This document shows positions 1 to 11,766 of a stretch of DNA of 64,000 nt, in pieces. Each line of letters begins with the position of its first letter. Positions within the stretch are counted from its first letter, which is position 1. Origin of the DNA: Chara braunii. Its lineage: Eukaryota; Streptophyta; Charophyceae; Charales; Characeae. Both the position numbers and the translations under genes were made by a program. The notes under the pieces were generated by a model. It was not told the DNA's origin. It worked only from the letters and a program-made list of their open reading frames with translations, and searched no databases. The DNA lies in NCBI GenBank assembly GCA_003427395.1, contig BFEA01000053.1, positions 1,489,268 through 1,553,267 on the forward strand. The letters run 5' to 3'.

Positions 1-380
1 CTCGCAGCATGAGTGGTTTGAAGAATGTGCTTCCATATAGCAGCAGGAGATTCGTTCGGGTTCGACTCATCCTAGGAGGTGCGCCCGATCGGGTTCTAGG
101 AGAATATTCATTCCAATTTCGTTTGTCCTATCGGTGAAAGGTCTGTTCCGTCTCTGGTCACACTAGCATTCGGAGCAGCAAGGAACGTTAGGCCATCGAC
201 GAGATTGGAGACTTATCCGTTGGCAGATGTGTTTGCTATATGTGTTGGTGGAAGTAGTGTTTCATTGTCTCTCTGCGCATATAACTGAAAGCATCACATA
301 TCTCTATGACTTGCTGCGGATTCACTTCGGCCCTGCCCTTTCTGTCGATTGGAGTAACGAAGGGGCCAGGCGTGAGGGGA
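1..380. other. unassigned non-coding stretch
   Basis: I see no credible coding region here. The first weak copy of the approximately 72-bp repeat described next may begin near 205 ('gagacttatccgttgg'). Confidence 0.4.
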
Positions 381-850
381 CGACTTACTTGTAGCCTACA
401 CGTCGCCCATCCATTTGTCGGACTGAGGGAGCGAGGAGGAGAGTTGCAGGCTGAGTTCTTACCTTATTGGACAGCGAGCCAATCATCTCATTGACAGGGG
501 CAAGGCTTGGAGACTTACCTGTTGAGCGATGCACTACCCGTCCTACCAAACGGAGTAGCAGGAGGCAAGCTGTGAGGCTAAAAACTCACCTGTTCGCAGA
601 AGTGTATCTCATCCCATTACCAGGAGTTGTGAGAGAGTAAGTCATGGAGCGAAGACTTATTTGTAAGCCCGCACGTTACCATCCAATCATCGACATTAGA
701 GTGAGGGAGCAAGCTACCTGCTAGTCGTTGTGGTGCTCAGCTCGAAAGTTAAGACGGATCAGCGACAGGGACTGCAGATCTGTCTGTTGGACGGTGTGCC
801 ACCCATCCCACTAACCGGCGCACGCAAGGAGGCAAGCCGCGAACTTGCAA
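380..850. repeat. degenerate ~72-bp tandem repeat
   Basis: About six diverged units follow each other. Each starts with a version of 'gagacttacctgtt' (near 381, 455, 508, 580, 651 and 840) followed by a 'cgyccatcc'-like core and a 'gagggagcaagc'-like end. The clearest units are 508-580, 580-651 and 651-722, about 72 bp each. The units carry no shared reading frame, so I read this as a decayed minisatellite or a repeat array within a transposable element. Confidence 0.55.
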
Positions 851-1560
851 GCTTACCAGTAGCTAACACACTTCGGGTCACGAGCATTTGTGGAGTGACT
901 GAGATTGTTGTAAGGGGTCTTTTTGCTGCGAATCGGAAGGGCATCGGGGAGTCAACAGTTGAAGGTTTGACTTCAGTTGACCAAATTGTTGCGCATTTTT
1001 TTGTCATTATTATGGGTCCCTAAGGCGACTAAAGGGTTCAAGGCTCTCTCACGCGAGTCTGAGTGCACCATCATTGGATCTTAGAGACTCAAACCTTTCT
1101 CCTTCTCTCCTTTTTACTACAAGTCTAGTGTATTGGTTCCGAGAGGAAGGCGGTAGGCAGGATTGAAACCTGTAATCCGTGTCAGGGGCTCTGTGGGAGG
1201 TTGTCGCACCGATTGCGGAGGCTCTGTCGGAATCTAGGCGAGCTTCTTGAGGCAGGGAATTGAGTGGTAACCTTTATCCCCTTCTATAAACCTAGTTAAA
1301 ACCCTTACCTGTATATCTTGCTACAGTTTGACTCAGTATATTGCATGCATCCTTACTAAGTTTATGTTTGACTTTCTGGACTTAAATCAGAGCTAAGTAA
1401 AGGAATACATTCGCAATCTTTGTTTCATTTTTGTTGTTTGTTTGAATTCAGATTGAAGAAGGGTTGTGAATCGGGGGAAGGCGAGAGAAAGGTGGTTTTG
1501 CTTGTGATTGTTTGGGTCAACCAAAGGTTGGGCTTAGTTTTTAAGTTGAATAACTCAGTG
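850..1560. other. unassigned non-coding stretch
   Basis: The sequence becomes AT-rich from about 1300 and no credible gene is visible. Short open frames here have no coding character. Confidence 0.4.
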
Positions 1561-2305
1561 CTATGTTTATTTTGACTGCTTGGAGGACCAAACTTTATTC
1601 CTAAGTTGGATGGTCTGGTTGTTCTAACTTGCGTGGGCTGCATGTGATTGTGTTTTCAGGGACCAAGTTTTGTTTCTAAGTTCAATGGCTTAGTTGCCTT
1701 GATTTATTTGGGGATTTTATGAGTGGGACTGGGCTTTGTTTCTAAGTTGAATGACCCAGTTTCCTTATGTTTCTTTATTGTTTCTAAAAATGGGAGTTTG
1801 AACTTTGTTCCTAAGTTGGATGACTCGAACTTCTTTTTGTTTATTATGAGAGAATCATTCGAACGACATAACTTAGTTTCTAAGTTGAATGGTTTGGTCT
1901 CGAGCCACGCACATGTTGGAACCAAGGAATAGTTATACCTATACTCTACAATTATTTTACTTGTGAACAGGCTAGTCAGACTTTGTTTCTAAGTTCAATA
2001 GTCTAACTATAGTTTATCATAATAAAGAAAACATTAATTAAAAATGTTAATTGATGGTAAGAAGGGTCAGAGTGAACTTTGTTTCTAAGTTGAATGGTCG
2101 AGTCTTATGCTATCTTGAAAGACTAAGAGAAAAAATATATATATAACTTAGTTACTTAAACAGTTCAAAAATATATATATAACTTTGTTTCTAAGTTGAA
2201 TGGCTTAGTCATACGACCAAAGAAGAGAAAAGTAGTAGTGCCCTGTGTATGTGTATATTTAATGGTCACGCTTGACTTTGTTTCTAAGTTGAATGATCTA
2301 GCTTA
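1560..2305. repeat. interspersed repeat, core 'ctttgtttctaagttgaatg'
   Basis: At least nine copies of a roughly 20-bp core occur at irregular spacing of about 60-110 bp, near 1591, 1672, 1735, 1802, 1872, 1980, 2075, 2182 and 2275. The sequence after the core is also similar ('gctta' or 'gtctag' types). The units between the cores differ in length, so this is an old, expanded array in an AT-rich leader-like region rather than a clean satellite. Confidence 0.7.
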
Positions 2306-2554
2306 CTCGTTATGTGAGTTGGGTATAAGGGATAAATAATTGAAAGATTATGAACTATTGTTGACAAAGTTAAACCTTGGGACTTGGTGAGAGTACGTAC
2401 CATCGTGGTATGGACTTGTATGTGGCTACGTGGGAGTTTCGGTTTGATAGGTAATTACTTTAGTTGCTCGTAATATGGTATAGCAATAAGAGTTAGTTCA
2501 ATTCCTGCATTTTTTAAGCTAACATTGTTTTTACTTAGGTCAATTCTCGCATTT

Positions 2555-3185
2555 TTTTTGATAATTTATTTTACTTGGCTTTGTATAAATTTTGAAAAGT
2601 TACTTTTTTTATGGGAAGCGCAACCAATTTTTTTACAAAACCAAGGAGTTTTTCAATTTTTGTCTAAGTTTATATCTGGATTAATATAAATCTGGAAAGT
2701 TTTTTTTTTTTAGAGAAAATGCTGCCCAATTTTTTGTTAATTCAAGGAGTTAGACAAAATTTGACTTTGGGAAGTCAGAAACACTTCATGTTTGTACTAA
2801 GCTTTCTATAAATTTTGGAAAACTACTCCTTTTACGGGAAGCACTGCCCAAATTTTTTAAAATCTACGTAGTTTGTTAGATTTTGTATTGGCAGGAGTTC
2901 AAATCTTACTTCGATTTTTTATGTGGCTTAGTATAAATTTGAGGACTCTATGTCTCTGAAGGAGATGCTGCCCACATTTTTACTAATTCAAGGAGTTAGA
3001 CAAAATTTGAATTTTCAGTTTTCATATTTGAGCGAATATAAATTTTAAAAATGTAGTTTTCCTATGTTAAGCGCTGTCGAAATTTTCTTAGTTAGAGGAG
3101 TTAGATTATATTCTGATAGGAAAGATTTTTGCGATCCATCCTTAGTAGGGGAGATGCTACCAAAAATCTTACTTTCCTTGGACAC
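2555..3185. repeat. ~115-bp tandem repeat with 'gctgcccaaattttt' core
   Basis: Five to six diverged units follow each other at about 105-125 bp. Each has 'tataaatttgga', a T-rich run, a 'gggaagcrctgcccaaatttt' type core and 'caaggagttagacaaaattt'. The cores lie near 2633, 2712, 2838, 2958, 3067 and 3150. The same core appears three times in the leader of element X (near 42526, 42706 and 43414), so this region probably is the leader of another, otherwise lost, LTR element. Confidence 0.65.
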
Positions 3186-3189
3186 TTGT

Positions 3190-4740
3190 TTAGAAGTAGA
3201 CTTTGACTTAATTATGAAAAGGTTTTGAGTCAGAACGTGATATGGGGTTTCATTCTCCATACACTTATAATTTAGTCTTGAGCATTTCACCTATCTTGTG
3301 TTACATGTCCTCTTTGAACACTTAGATTCAGGATGTGACTAGTTTCATCTTGATCCTACGAGGATCATCTACTGTTATCATTGATAACAAGTTGGTTGCC
3401 GATTTGTCGGTTTACGATTCAATTCCAATTCACTCTCACTACTCAACCTAAAGACGTTAGCCCTGTGGTTTGAATTGTTTCTTTGGGTTTTCACCCAGAC
3501 TTTATTGAATGGTCATTTAAGAAAGATACTGAGTATTTTTACGTTGGCAGGTTGAACAAAGATTGAGACTTGTGTGGCTAAAGCGAGAGGTGTGAGCGTA
3601 GAGAGTGACTGAAGTTGACCTTGTGTAGTGCGTAAACTTTTAATTGAATCTTTGATATGATTGCTGGTATGTTTGACTGTCTGCAATCACATATATATGG
3701 TTGAGGGGAGTCTCACAGTGATTGTGTGAAGTGATCGTCTCATATGTATAACCCTTTACGTATATATCTATATATATGCTTTAAGTGTCCGCGCCACCTA
3801 TTGTGAGCGCGCGAGTTGAGCTAATTTTCGCGGTTGAGGGAAAAGTGAGACTCTCTTTTACCCTTTGCTTTTTATAATTATTATAGGTGGACGTTGAAGT
3901 CTGTGGCAGCCGTCAAAGTCAAACCCCTTGACTTCTCTCCAGACCCGGGATGATGAAGATTGTCTCCATGGCCACAAGGGTAGACTGCCACAATAGGCAG
4001 GAGTCTATGTACCATCTACTCTCCACAGGGTGCAGAAGAGGGTGTGGTTCTCAATCGCCTTGGTGGTTGTCTAACGTCGAGAGTTTAACCCCTTAAGGCG
4101 AGTGTCGACAGATACTTGAGTGTCAAACATGATCCTCAAGACCATTGAGGGTCACACGATTATGGGTACTACATAGTGCGCCATCGCTGCAACTGCTTGC
4201 GTATTCATGCATGGCTAGTCAATATGAACAAGCCCTGCGTCTACGCGGCTTTATCTTAAGTCTCACGCGCGATGCCTAACCGATTCCGTATCAAAAGGTT
4301 ATGGGTTGGATACTTAACGGACTAGGAGTGTTTTGTTGTGTGTGAGTAATCTGACTTTTTGCTTTGGTGTGGTGTAATGTGTGGTAAAAATGATGCGTCC
4401 TAGTCGACCAACGACGAGTCACGCTTGGGACTTTAGCCCCCCAATGCGTTGGTTTGCGTACGGGTCCGATAGAGGTGTGGGACCGTACGTACCCCCTATG
4501 CTACAGTGTACGAGAAACGCCCTCGATTGGGCTACCTCTGCGATTGCAACTGATCAACTTTCGCATGTGGTTCAGTAGCTCGGCGGGGATACGCCCACCT
4601 AAGGGATGGTGACAGCTCCCCCAGGTGGAGGTAAGTTGTACCTCGTGTGGCCCTACCCTATCGTAGAGGTTCGCGAGAGGTATGGCTGATGCACTCTGTC
4701 GGAGCGGCGACGAAAGCTCCATTGCACCGCGATAAAAGGA
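3190..4740. other. unassigned non-coding stretch
   Basis: No gene can be supported. A short alternating AT run lies near 3755-3780. The sequence turns more GC-balanced after 3880 and may be host intergenic DNA or the remains of another element. Confidence 0.35.
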
Positions 4741-4749
4741 TAAAGACCT

Positions 4750-5490
4750 GCACGAAATCCTGCGTGACACGGCCGGGAGGGTCCCCCTGCACGACCGATC
4801 CCCGATGACATTCGAACCTCTTGCTTGGCTCTGCTCTACCTCATTTGGTTGATGGGGAGGCAGACTGCCAGTGTCGAACAAGTTAGGCGTGTGTATGGCT
4901 TGATTGCTCCCTGTCGTGGCATGGATGGCATCGTACAATTGTTGATCTGTTGTGAACTTGTACCCAGTTCCCTGTGTTTCTTGGACTTCATCAAGAAAAA
5001 AGATTGCAAGCAAGAGTCTTTCTCCCTGTCCCAAATTCTGTTGTACCACCCGAAAATATTTTCCCACCTTTTCATGCACGAATCACCATCTCTATTCGTG
5101 ACCCCCTGCTGTGCCATCCGCTTAGCTATCTCGTTCTATTTCGAAGTCTTCGTTTTCATTCACACGAAGTTGCTTCCCTAGCTCGCCATATAATCATCGA
5201 GGTCCCTTTCGCATTGGACGAGGACGAACGAATCATCCAAATCACAGTTCTGCCACGTGCTTCCCCCCCGACCATCGCCATTCGACCCCCCCCCCTCCCT
5301 CCCTCGCCTTCGACTTCCCATGAGTCTTGCTTGCCCTCTTCTTCCCGCTTTGATGTAACCTCCTTCACCACAACATCGTCCTCGTCCTCACTTTCATCAT
5401 CGTCGTCGATGCAGCCCTCCTCCACCACATCATCGCCGTGCACGCTAGCGTCACGTCCATCGTCGGCTTCAACGTCGGTACACATCCTAT
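4750..5490 (-). pseudogene. Myb/SANT-like (trihelix-type) DNA-binding protein, broken
   Basis: Reading the minus strand from about 5485, three frames together give an acidic Asp/Glu-rich N-terminus (5485-5290), then a helix-turn-helix domain with the family pattern of spaced tryptophans and charged helices: 'DDSFVLVQCERDLDDYM' (about 5240-5190), 'IAKRMAQQGV' and 'DSCMKRWENIFGWYNRIWD' (about 5130-5035). A tail with 'FTTDQQLYDAI' follows near 4950. Proteins of this type bind DNA and are common as transposase-linked or trihelix-like factors in plants. The frame changes at least twice and stops occur in the second helix region, so it cannot make a full protein. The family call rests on pattern recognition only. 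No introns or promoter were identified. Confidence 0.55.
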
Positions 5491-7335
5491 ATTACCGCGC
5501 AGTGATCCTCTCTATCACCTGGGGGGACTCCGCCGAAGTCGTCGTCGTCACCCTTCCTGGCGGAGGGGTCTGAGGAACCCCCAAGCAGACAGGATTTAAG
5601 GACGATGGCGGTCGGCTATGGCTGTTCATGCATGCAGGCAATGACCTCGGCGGCCACTCAGTCTCAGGTCCGTCTTCTCGAGCATCCTGCATTGTGACAG
5701 ACCCCCCCCTTGCGACAGACTGCTTCGCTCCAGGAAAACGGTTTTTGAGGCATCCATTGTGCACGTCAGCGACAAATGCAGTTGTAGAGGATCAGAATCC
5801 CCCCCCCCCCGCTCTCTTGCTAAAAGGGAGGACATCACTTCCATCCAGCCCCCGAGACTCGTAGGACGTCTGTGTCGACCCCCACGCGAGAGGAGGGTTG
5901 AAGGCGGCAAAACCCAATCCTCATTGTCTGGCAATGGCTTCATGTGCGGAGGAAGATGGGCGTACAACGCGGATCGAATCGGTGATGCATTCCGTTCGGA
6001 ACCCCGGTGTGCACACCCCGACCAACCCCATATATGTGCCTTACAGGGAGACGATCATCGCTCATCTCCTTCCTGGACCTCGCACCTCTGCCGTCCTTCT
6101 TTGTCGCCTTCTTCCGCGGAGAACGCCTGCTGTGCCTGAACAACTGCCACAGTTGCAGCAAAATGGTGATCAGCAAAGCCACAACGACAAATGCCAGCAG
6201 AGTTGTCTAACTTAGGAGGTCTGCCATGCACACACGTCAGGTGGGGGAAGACAAGTACTGCACGACGCGGCGGTGAAAACGTTGAGGCGTTTGGGGAGAC
6301 GTGCGGCCTTATACATGGATCGCCCGGTGCCCAGCGGGCACCGTCTCCTACCCTCTCCTTTTGAGATTGCCACGAGTTGGTCGTTAGCAGGGACGACCAC
6401 TGCCCAACTGCCGATTTCGAATTCGAACCACCGCCAACGGCCATCCGGCCCCCGCTGCTCCCACAACAACGTTCGTACCCCGCGAACGGCTACCACAGCC
6501 TCGCAACGGCACTGGAGACACCGGTACCGGGTGTCGTCGGTCCCACTGTCCCGGGTGATGGGCCGGGCATGAACGCACTGGACCAAGAACAACCGCACTT
6601 CGCTGCCAAAAAAAAAAAAAAACCGTCTTCGTGAATAACGTGTAGGGAGAAACCCTCACATTTCAAGTCGCCTCGGGGGGCTCCCAGAGGTTTTCGTCCT
6701 TTTGCCTGGGCCTCCCTTATCTTTTAGGGTCGGACCCTAACAGGCAAAAATGTGGAAACATTTTAGAGTTCATTTTTTTCGTAATTAGGGTGTGGTGGAA
6801 CAACAATTTTGTAAGAATCCTTTCATTTGTAGTGGTGTCGAACGAGGCCCTTTCTGCTGTTTTTTTCACTACAACACTGCACCCCCACTTTCACATTGCT
6901 GAAGGCTTAGGGCCTCACTCCACGGTGCAATATCCAATGTGACTGTGGACTGCTTTGGTTCCCCAGATACATTCTGGCTGATGGAAAATTTTCAAGGCAT
7001 CTGGACCATTACGCGAGATACAGATAGAGTCATGTGTTGTGGATTGAGGACCTTAGGGGCTGATCCGACTTCTCTTCTTTTCGGGGAGAACCAAAAAGAA
7101 CCGCTTTGGGTGGGCCCGCCCCTTGGGGAATGGAAAAGTGATTTCGGATCCCACTTGGCCGACAATAGCGGGACTTTTGCAATTTTGGTGGCGTCCCAAG
7201 GGGAAACGAACGTGCTGTCAAACAGAGGAGAGGACCACATAGCCCACCCGATATTGAAAAGAAAAAAAAAAAAAGCCGGCCTTCTTTTTAGGAGCAGGGA
7301 CGACCATCCTCCTCTTTTGGTTTTTGGTAGACATA
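5490..7335. other. unassigned GC-rich then mixed sequence
   Basis: Long open frames occur on both strands from 5490 to 6640, but they overlap each other in several frames, which is what GC-rich non-coding DNA produces. A run of A lies at 6607-6621 and another at 7262-7275. I cannot assign a function. Confidence 0.35.
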
Positions 7336-7339
7336 CTGC

Positions 7340-8483
7340 AGGTTTCCAGCAGGTGCCGCTCCCCACCAATAGATGGAGCAGCCCAGCAGATAAACCCTCA
7401 ATTCAGACGGTTCTTTTACCACCGCCGGGATAAGGAGCTTATTGACTTACCGTGAGGGCACGGGTGCGTGGCCCGTAGTTTGTACATGCTTGATTGATAA
7501 AGGAGGCGTTATTGGAGATTTAGAAGTATGCACTTGCAAATGCAATGCAGGTGTGCCGTTTCAACCTGCGGCCAAGGCTGCGCCCTGTCCGATTTCAGAC
7601 TTTTTCACTTTTCCACCCTGCCGCTGCTTTGCCACCGTTTCGACCAAAACCCAGTGCGGGGTCCCACGGGAAGCTACCGGTCCCGCATTTTTCAAAGGAA
7701 CTGCCACCACCCCTCAAAGTTCCACCCTGCCGTTGCTTTGCCACCGTTTCGGCCAAAACCAGCACACGGTCCCACGGGCAGCTATCCGTCCTGCATTTTT
7801 CAAAGAAAATGTCACCCTCCCCCAAAGTGTCGTGTCTGCACCTGCCTGCATTTTTTGAGCCTTCCAACGACCAAACGAGCCCGGATCAACCACCGGTATA
7901 ACGAAGGACGACGAAAATGTCTCGGGGGGAAAATGTCTCAGGGGGAAAAACCCTGACGGGCTGCGAACAACTATCACTTGTTCGTGTTTGTAGTCGTTGC
8001 CCATTCGAGATCGAAGTCACTACTTGCCGTTGATGTTGTGATCGTAAAAGTGGCGCATGCATCTGGTCAGCGTGAGAGCCGGGTGCACTGAACTGAAAAT
8101 AGAGGGAAGAAGAAGAGACACATTTGATTTACCGAGAGGGAACGGGTGCGAAAGTGAGGCAACGGGTGCGCTCGCTGCTGCTTTGGCCCCGTTTCGGTTT
8201 TTCGACCAAAACCCGCGCGGTCCCACAGGCAGCTACCGGTCCTGCAGGTTCAAATAAGATGCCACACCCCCTCAACTGCCATGCCTTGTTTTTCCAGCCT
8301 TCCAACGACCGTATAACGAACGACGACGAAAAATGTTCTCCGGGGCATAAAACGCATCCCTGACGAGCTGCGAACACACCCAATTTCCAGCAGGTGCCGC
8401 TCCCCACCAATAGATGGAGTAGCCTGGCAGATAAGCCCTCAATTCCGACGGTTCTCTTACCGCCGCCGGGATAGAGAGCTTAC
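7340..8483. repeat. complex direct duplication, modules of ~100-115 bp
   Basis: A 100-bp module ('ccagcaggtgccgctcccca' onwards) at about 7348-7440 returns at 8389-8483. A second module ('ttaccgtgagggcacgggtg') at 7447 returns at 8129. A third (core 'tttgccaccgtttcg', then 'tcccacgggmagctayc') is present at 7628-7730, 7737-7850 and, diverged, at 8183-8280. A fourth ('ccttccaacgacc') lies at 7860 and 8297. The block is therefore a diverged tandem duplication with an internal ~113-bp duplication. No coding capacity is supported. Confidence 0.7.
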
Positions 8484-8500
8484 ACAAGGGCTATTCTTGC

Positions 8501-8501
8501 A

Positions 8502-8528
<27 letters not shown>
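8501..8528 (+). repeat. poly(A) tract after duplicated block
   Basis: About 28 A residues follow directly after the second copy of the duplicated module. A long A-run at the end of a repeated unit can mark a retroposed copy (SINE or processed transcript), but no RNA polymerase III boxes or target duplication were recognised. Confidence 0.4.
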
Positions 8529-8529
<1 letters not shown>

Positions 8530-8533
<4 letters not shown>

Positions 8534-9496
8534 ACTGCAGCTTGAGTCGCGGACAAACTGCCACATAGATATTTGTTTCCACTCCCCTTCGAGACCGACG
8601 GGAAGATCAGAGAAAGCGGGAAGAAGTGGGATCCCAGAAAATGCCACTTCTCCCCAAAAAGAAGAGAGGTTGGATCAGCCCCTTAGGGCATACTCACACT
8701 AGAGCCTTGTATGGCAAAATTGCAAAAATTTGATGGTTGGACGAGTCACACGAGGCAGGGAAATTGGCAAGGGCAGCCAGTGGGGTATCAAATGTTAGTG
8801 GCCTGGCGGGCCGTGGGGAAGGGCATTTTGCTATCACCTCGGGAGGTGGGAGCAAATTTTCTTTTGCTTTTCAGGATTTTGCGCGAAGAAATTTCAGCGC
8901 ATCTGTCAACTGCCGGAGGGTGTTGCTAGCAGTAGAAACGTCGGGAACTCGCCACATCTGCTGAAATGCCATTTCCAGTGTGGGTCACACACACAGCACT
9001 CGTTTTTTGTCCACATGCCTTGCAGAAATCCCGTGAGTTGCTTGATGTGTGCCCATGAATATTTTTTTTTTTCGCATGATGAACGTGGCGTTGAGTTTGC
9101 TTCTGCATTCTCATCAGGGAGCGGGAAAGCATGCTGGCATTGCACGAGTCAGCATGATACGTCTTCCACCCATATTTTTTTTTATTTTTTTTTCCCTTTT
9201 CTTTCCCGTGTGCCTGTTTTGAGTTTCCTGATCAGAACGCATTTTCCTTCTTCTGCAGTGTAGTTATCCCCGTTGTATCTTCCCATGTTCTAGCAGAAGA
9301 TCCAAGCGAGGTGTGTCTTCCTGCTATGGCCGTGTATCTTCCAGATCCGAGCACGTGTTCTCTGCGAGTCTGCGGTGCAGTGCAGTGATTACTATACTGG
9401 TGTATCTTCCCGTGTGTTAGCGGTAGATTCATCCTCATTTGCGCACCTTCAGTGAATAGTGCATTGACGCTCATTGCCCGCCGCATTTGCAGCTGC
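8530..9496. other. unassigned sequence
   Basis: No coding region supported. Between about 9268 and 9430 'tgtatcttccc' with a following 'agcag/agcgg..agat' recurs three times, a short decayed repeat. T-runs lie at 9061-9072 and 9175-9192. Confidence 0.35.
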
Positions 9497-9641
9497 TGAT
9501 GTGGCAAACGTGGCGCGTTCTGCAGAGGAGACCTGGGAGTCTGACTGGATTGACTCCGAGAGCGAGGATGCTGAGTCGGGAGAGGAGATTGACGTCACCG
9601 ACACTTACTTTCCTAGAATAGGAGTCGTCGTCAGGGCCTAG
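9497..9641 (+). pseudogene. element W: C-terminal end of accessory ORF A
   Basis: The last 40 or so codons read through an acidic stretch and end in 'EEIDVTDTYFPRIGVVVRA' before TAG at 9639-9641. Element X has the same ending, 'EEIDVTDAHFPRIGVAVRA', at the end of its ORF A (44517). Only the end of the gene remains: sequence to the left is unrelated, so element W is truncated here. The next gene downstream is the paralogue B, as in X. The function of the family is unknown. Confidence 0.75.
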
Positions 9642-11092
9642 GAAAGGGTGTATAGCAGCACGGGGATTGTACATTGACTACTAGGGGACTCTGGCCGTGA
9701 TCAGATGATAGAGCTAGGAGGCAGGGTCGAACTCCAGATCGACAGCGTTAGATGGCCCAGGCCTCCTGAGACCTTGGCGCCCGACATACTAGAGTTCGAT
9801 CTACCGGCCAGGAGTGTGGTTGGACGCGGATCTGGAGATCGACGTTGTTAGGGCCCGACGTGCACTTGTGGACCTACGTGGATGAGACTTTCGAGTCGGA
9901 CACCCAACGGTGGCGAGTGCCCAGTACGATGAGCATTGAGGTCATAGGTCATATTTATTACTCGCGTGCGGTGGAAGCGACGGTCCATTTTGAGGGGCTA
10001 GTTCATGACCACTGGCAAGGTGAGCAGGCGGCCAGGGCTATCCTTTCGGAGATCGCCGAGGACGTTCGCAAGGAGGCCGAGGGTTTGTATGGCCCAGTTA
10101 GGATAGTGAGGACGACCCTCCGGATCAGAGGAGCCTTTCGATTTCCCAGTGTGCGACTGCGAGTGAGGCTTCCGACTTTTGTAGCAGAGGAGCTCTGGGG
10201 TTTGGCCCGTATTTCCGAGACTTACTATGCCAGCCTCGAGTTGGACGGATTGAGGAGAGGGCTAGCGGACAGAGATCGGGTTAGTTACGCGCACTTCATC
10301 GCGGTACCTTTCGTCGGAGAGAGAGGGCTCCAGCTTATAGAGTTCATACGATCTCTAGCGCCGTCTGGAGACCCTGAGTCCTTCTTTCCGTACCAGCCTA
10401 TGGAGTTTTGGTTGGCCTTAGAGAGGGAGATTCAGAGACCTGCAGATTACCTAGAGGGTGTAGGCCGACTCCTGAGCGAGACCCCCGACGACAGACCCGC
10501 CCCCCTCATTTCCATCTGGGAGATCGAGGAGCACTATCAGCGGATATACCAGGATAGAGAGGAGCTTGGGTGGTACGCCAATGATAGAGAGTGGGAGGCC
10601 TTCGGCGATATAGAGCCTTGGGGGGATCAGGACCAGGGCTGGGGAGATTTGGCGTTAGACGTCCGTGGAGCCGCACGAGAGGCCGAGGAGGAGGACCGCG
10701 CAGTCGGAGGACAGTTGGGGACACCTCCCCCAAGCACAAGGGCAACGAAACACCCGCGGACACGTCCGCGGGGTCGAGCTCGGATCGCGGACCCAAATGG
10801 GTCCGCATCCGCGGCCTACGTGGTCCGCACCGCGGACCCGATTTTACACGAATTTTCCTGAATTAAATAATTGGTAACAATATATATATATATATGGGGT
10901 TGTAGGGAATTTTAAGCCCTACAACTCCGTATTTTTTGTTTTTGAATCCGACTTTGTTTAGGATTTTTAAAAAATCAAAAACGAAATTGGATTTAAAGAA
11001 AATTAAAAATATATATATAAAGAAAAGCAGGAATTTTTTTCGGTCATTTTTTATCATGAGATATATGGTCTGTGAGCTTACCTGTATTTTTT

Positions 11093-11538
11093 NNNNNNNN
11101 NNNNNNNNNNNNNNNNNNNNNNNNNNNNNNNNNNNNNNNNNNNNNNNNNNNNNNNNNNNNNNNNNNNNNNNNNNNNNNNNNNNNNNNNNNNNNNNNNNNN
11201 NNNNNNNNNNNNNNNNNNNNNNNNNNNNNNNNNNNNNNNNNNNNNNNNNNNNNNNNNNNNNNNNNNNNNNNNNNNNNNNNNNNNNNNNNNNNNNNNNNNN
11301 NNNNNNNNNNNNNNNNNNNNNNNNNNNNNNNNNNNNNNNNNNNNNNNNNNNNNNNNNNNNNNNNNNNNNNNNNNNNNNNNNNNNNNNNNNNNNNNNNNNN
11401 NNNNNNNNNNNNNNNNNNNNNNNNNNNNNNNNNNNNNNNNNNNNNNNNNNNNNNNNNNNNNNNNNNNNNNNNNNNNNNNNNNNNNNNNNNNNNNNNNNNN
11501 NNNNNNNNNNNNNNNNNNNNNNNNNNNNNNNNNNNNNN
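11093..11538. other. assembly gap (run of N)
   Basis: An unbroken run of N of estimated length lies inside the insertion in ORF B. Reading frames that cross it have no meaning. Confidence 0.98.
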
Positions 11539-11574
11539 AAAAAAAAAAAAAAAGATCGAATAAAGAAATAACGA

Positions 11575-11575
<1 letters not shown>

Positions 11576-11610
<35 letters not shown>

Positions 11611-11645
11611 CATCAATCAATCGCGTGGGGCTCCTCCCCCACCAG

Positions 11646-11686
<41 letters not shown>

Positions 11687-11766
11687 GGTGGGGCGGGGCG
11701 ACCCCGCCGACACCAATCAATCAGTCAATCAATCAATCAATCAATCAATCAATTATTCAATCAATC
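11576..11766. repeat. (AATC)n microsatellite in three blocks
   Basis: Blocks of the tetranucleotide 'aatc' at about 11576-11622, 11645-11683 and 11715-11766 are separated by short GC-rich spacers ('gcgtggggctcctcccccac' and 'gtggggcggggcgaccccg'). The apparent peptide repeat of Ile-Asn-Gln-Ser is only a translation of the microsatellite. Confidence 0.9.

Noticed and set aside
5628-6659. Many ORFs of 80-130 codons on both strands
   Set aside because: Open frames overlap in up to four frames with no motif or homology; composition of GC-rich non-coding DNA explains them.
11625-11766. A peptide with repeated Ile-Asn-Gln-Ser
   Set aside because: It is translation of the (AATC)n microsatellite.
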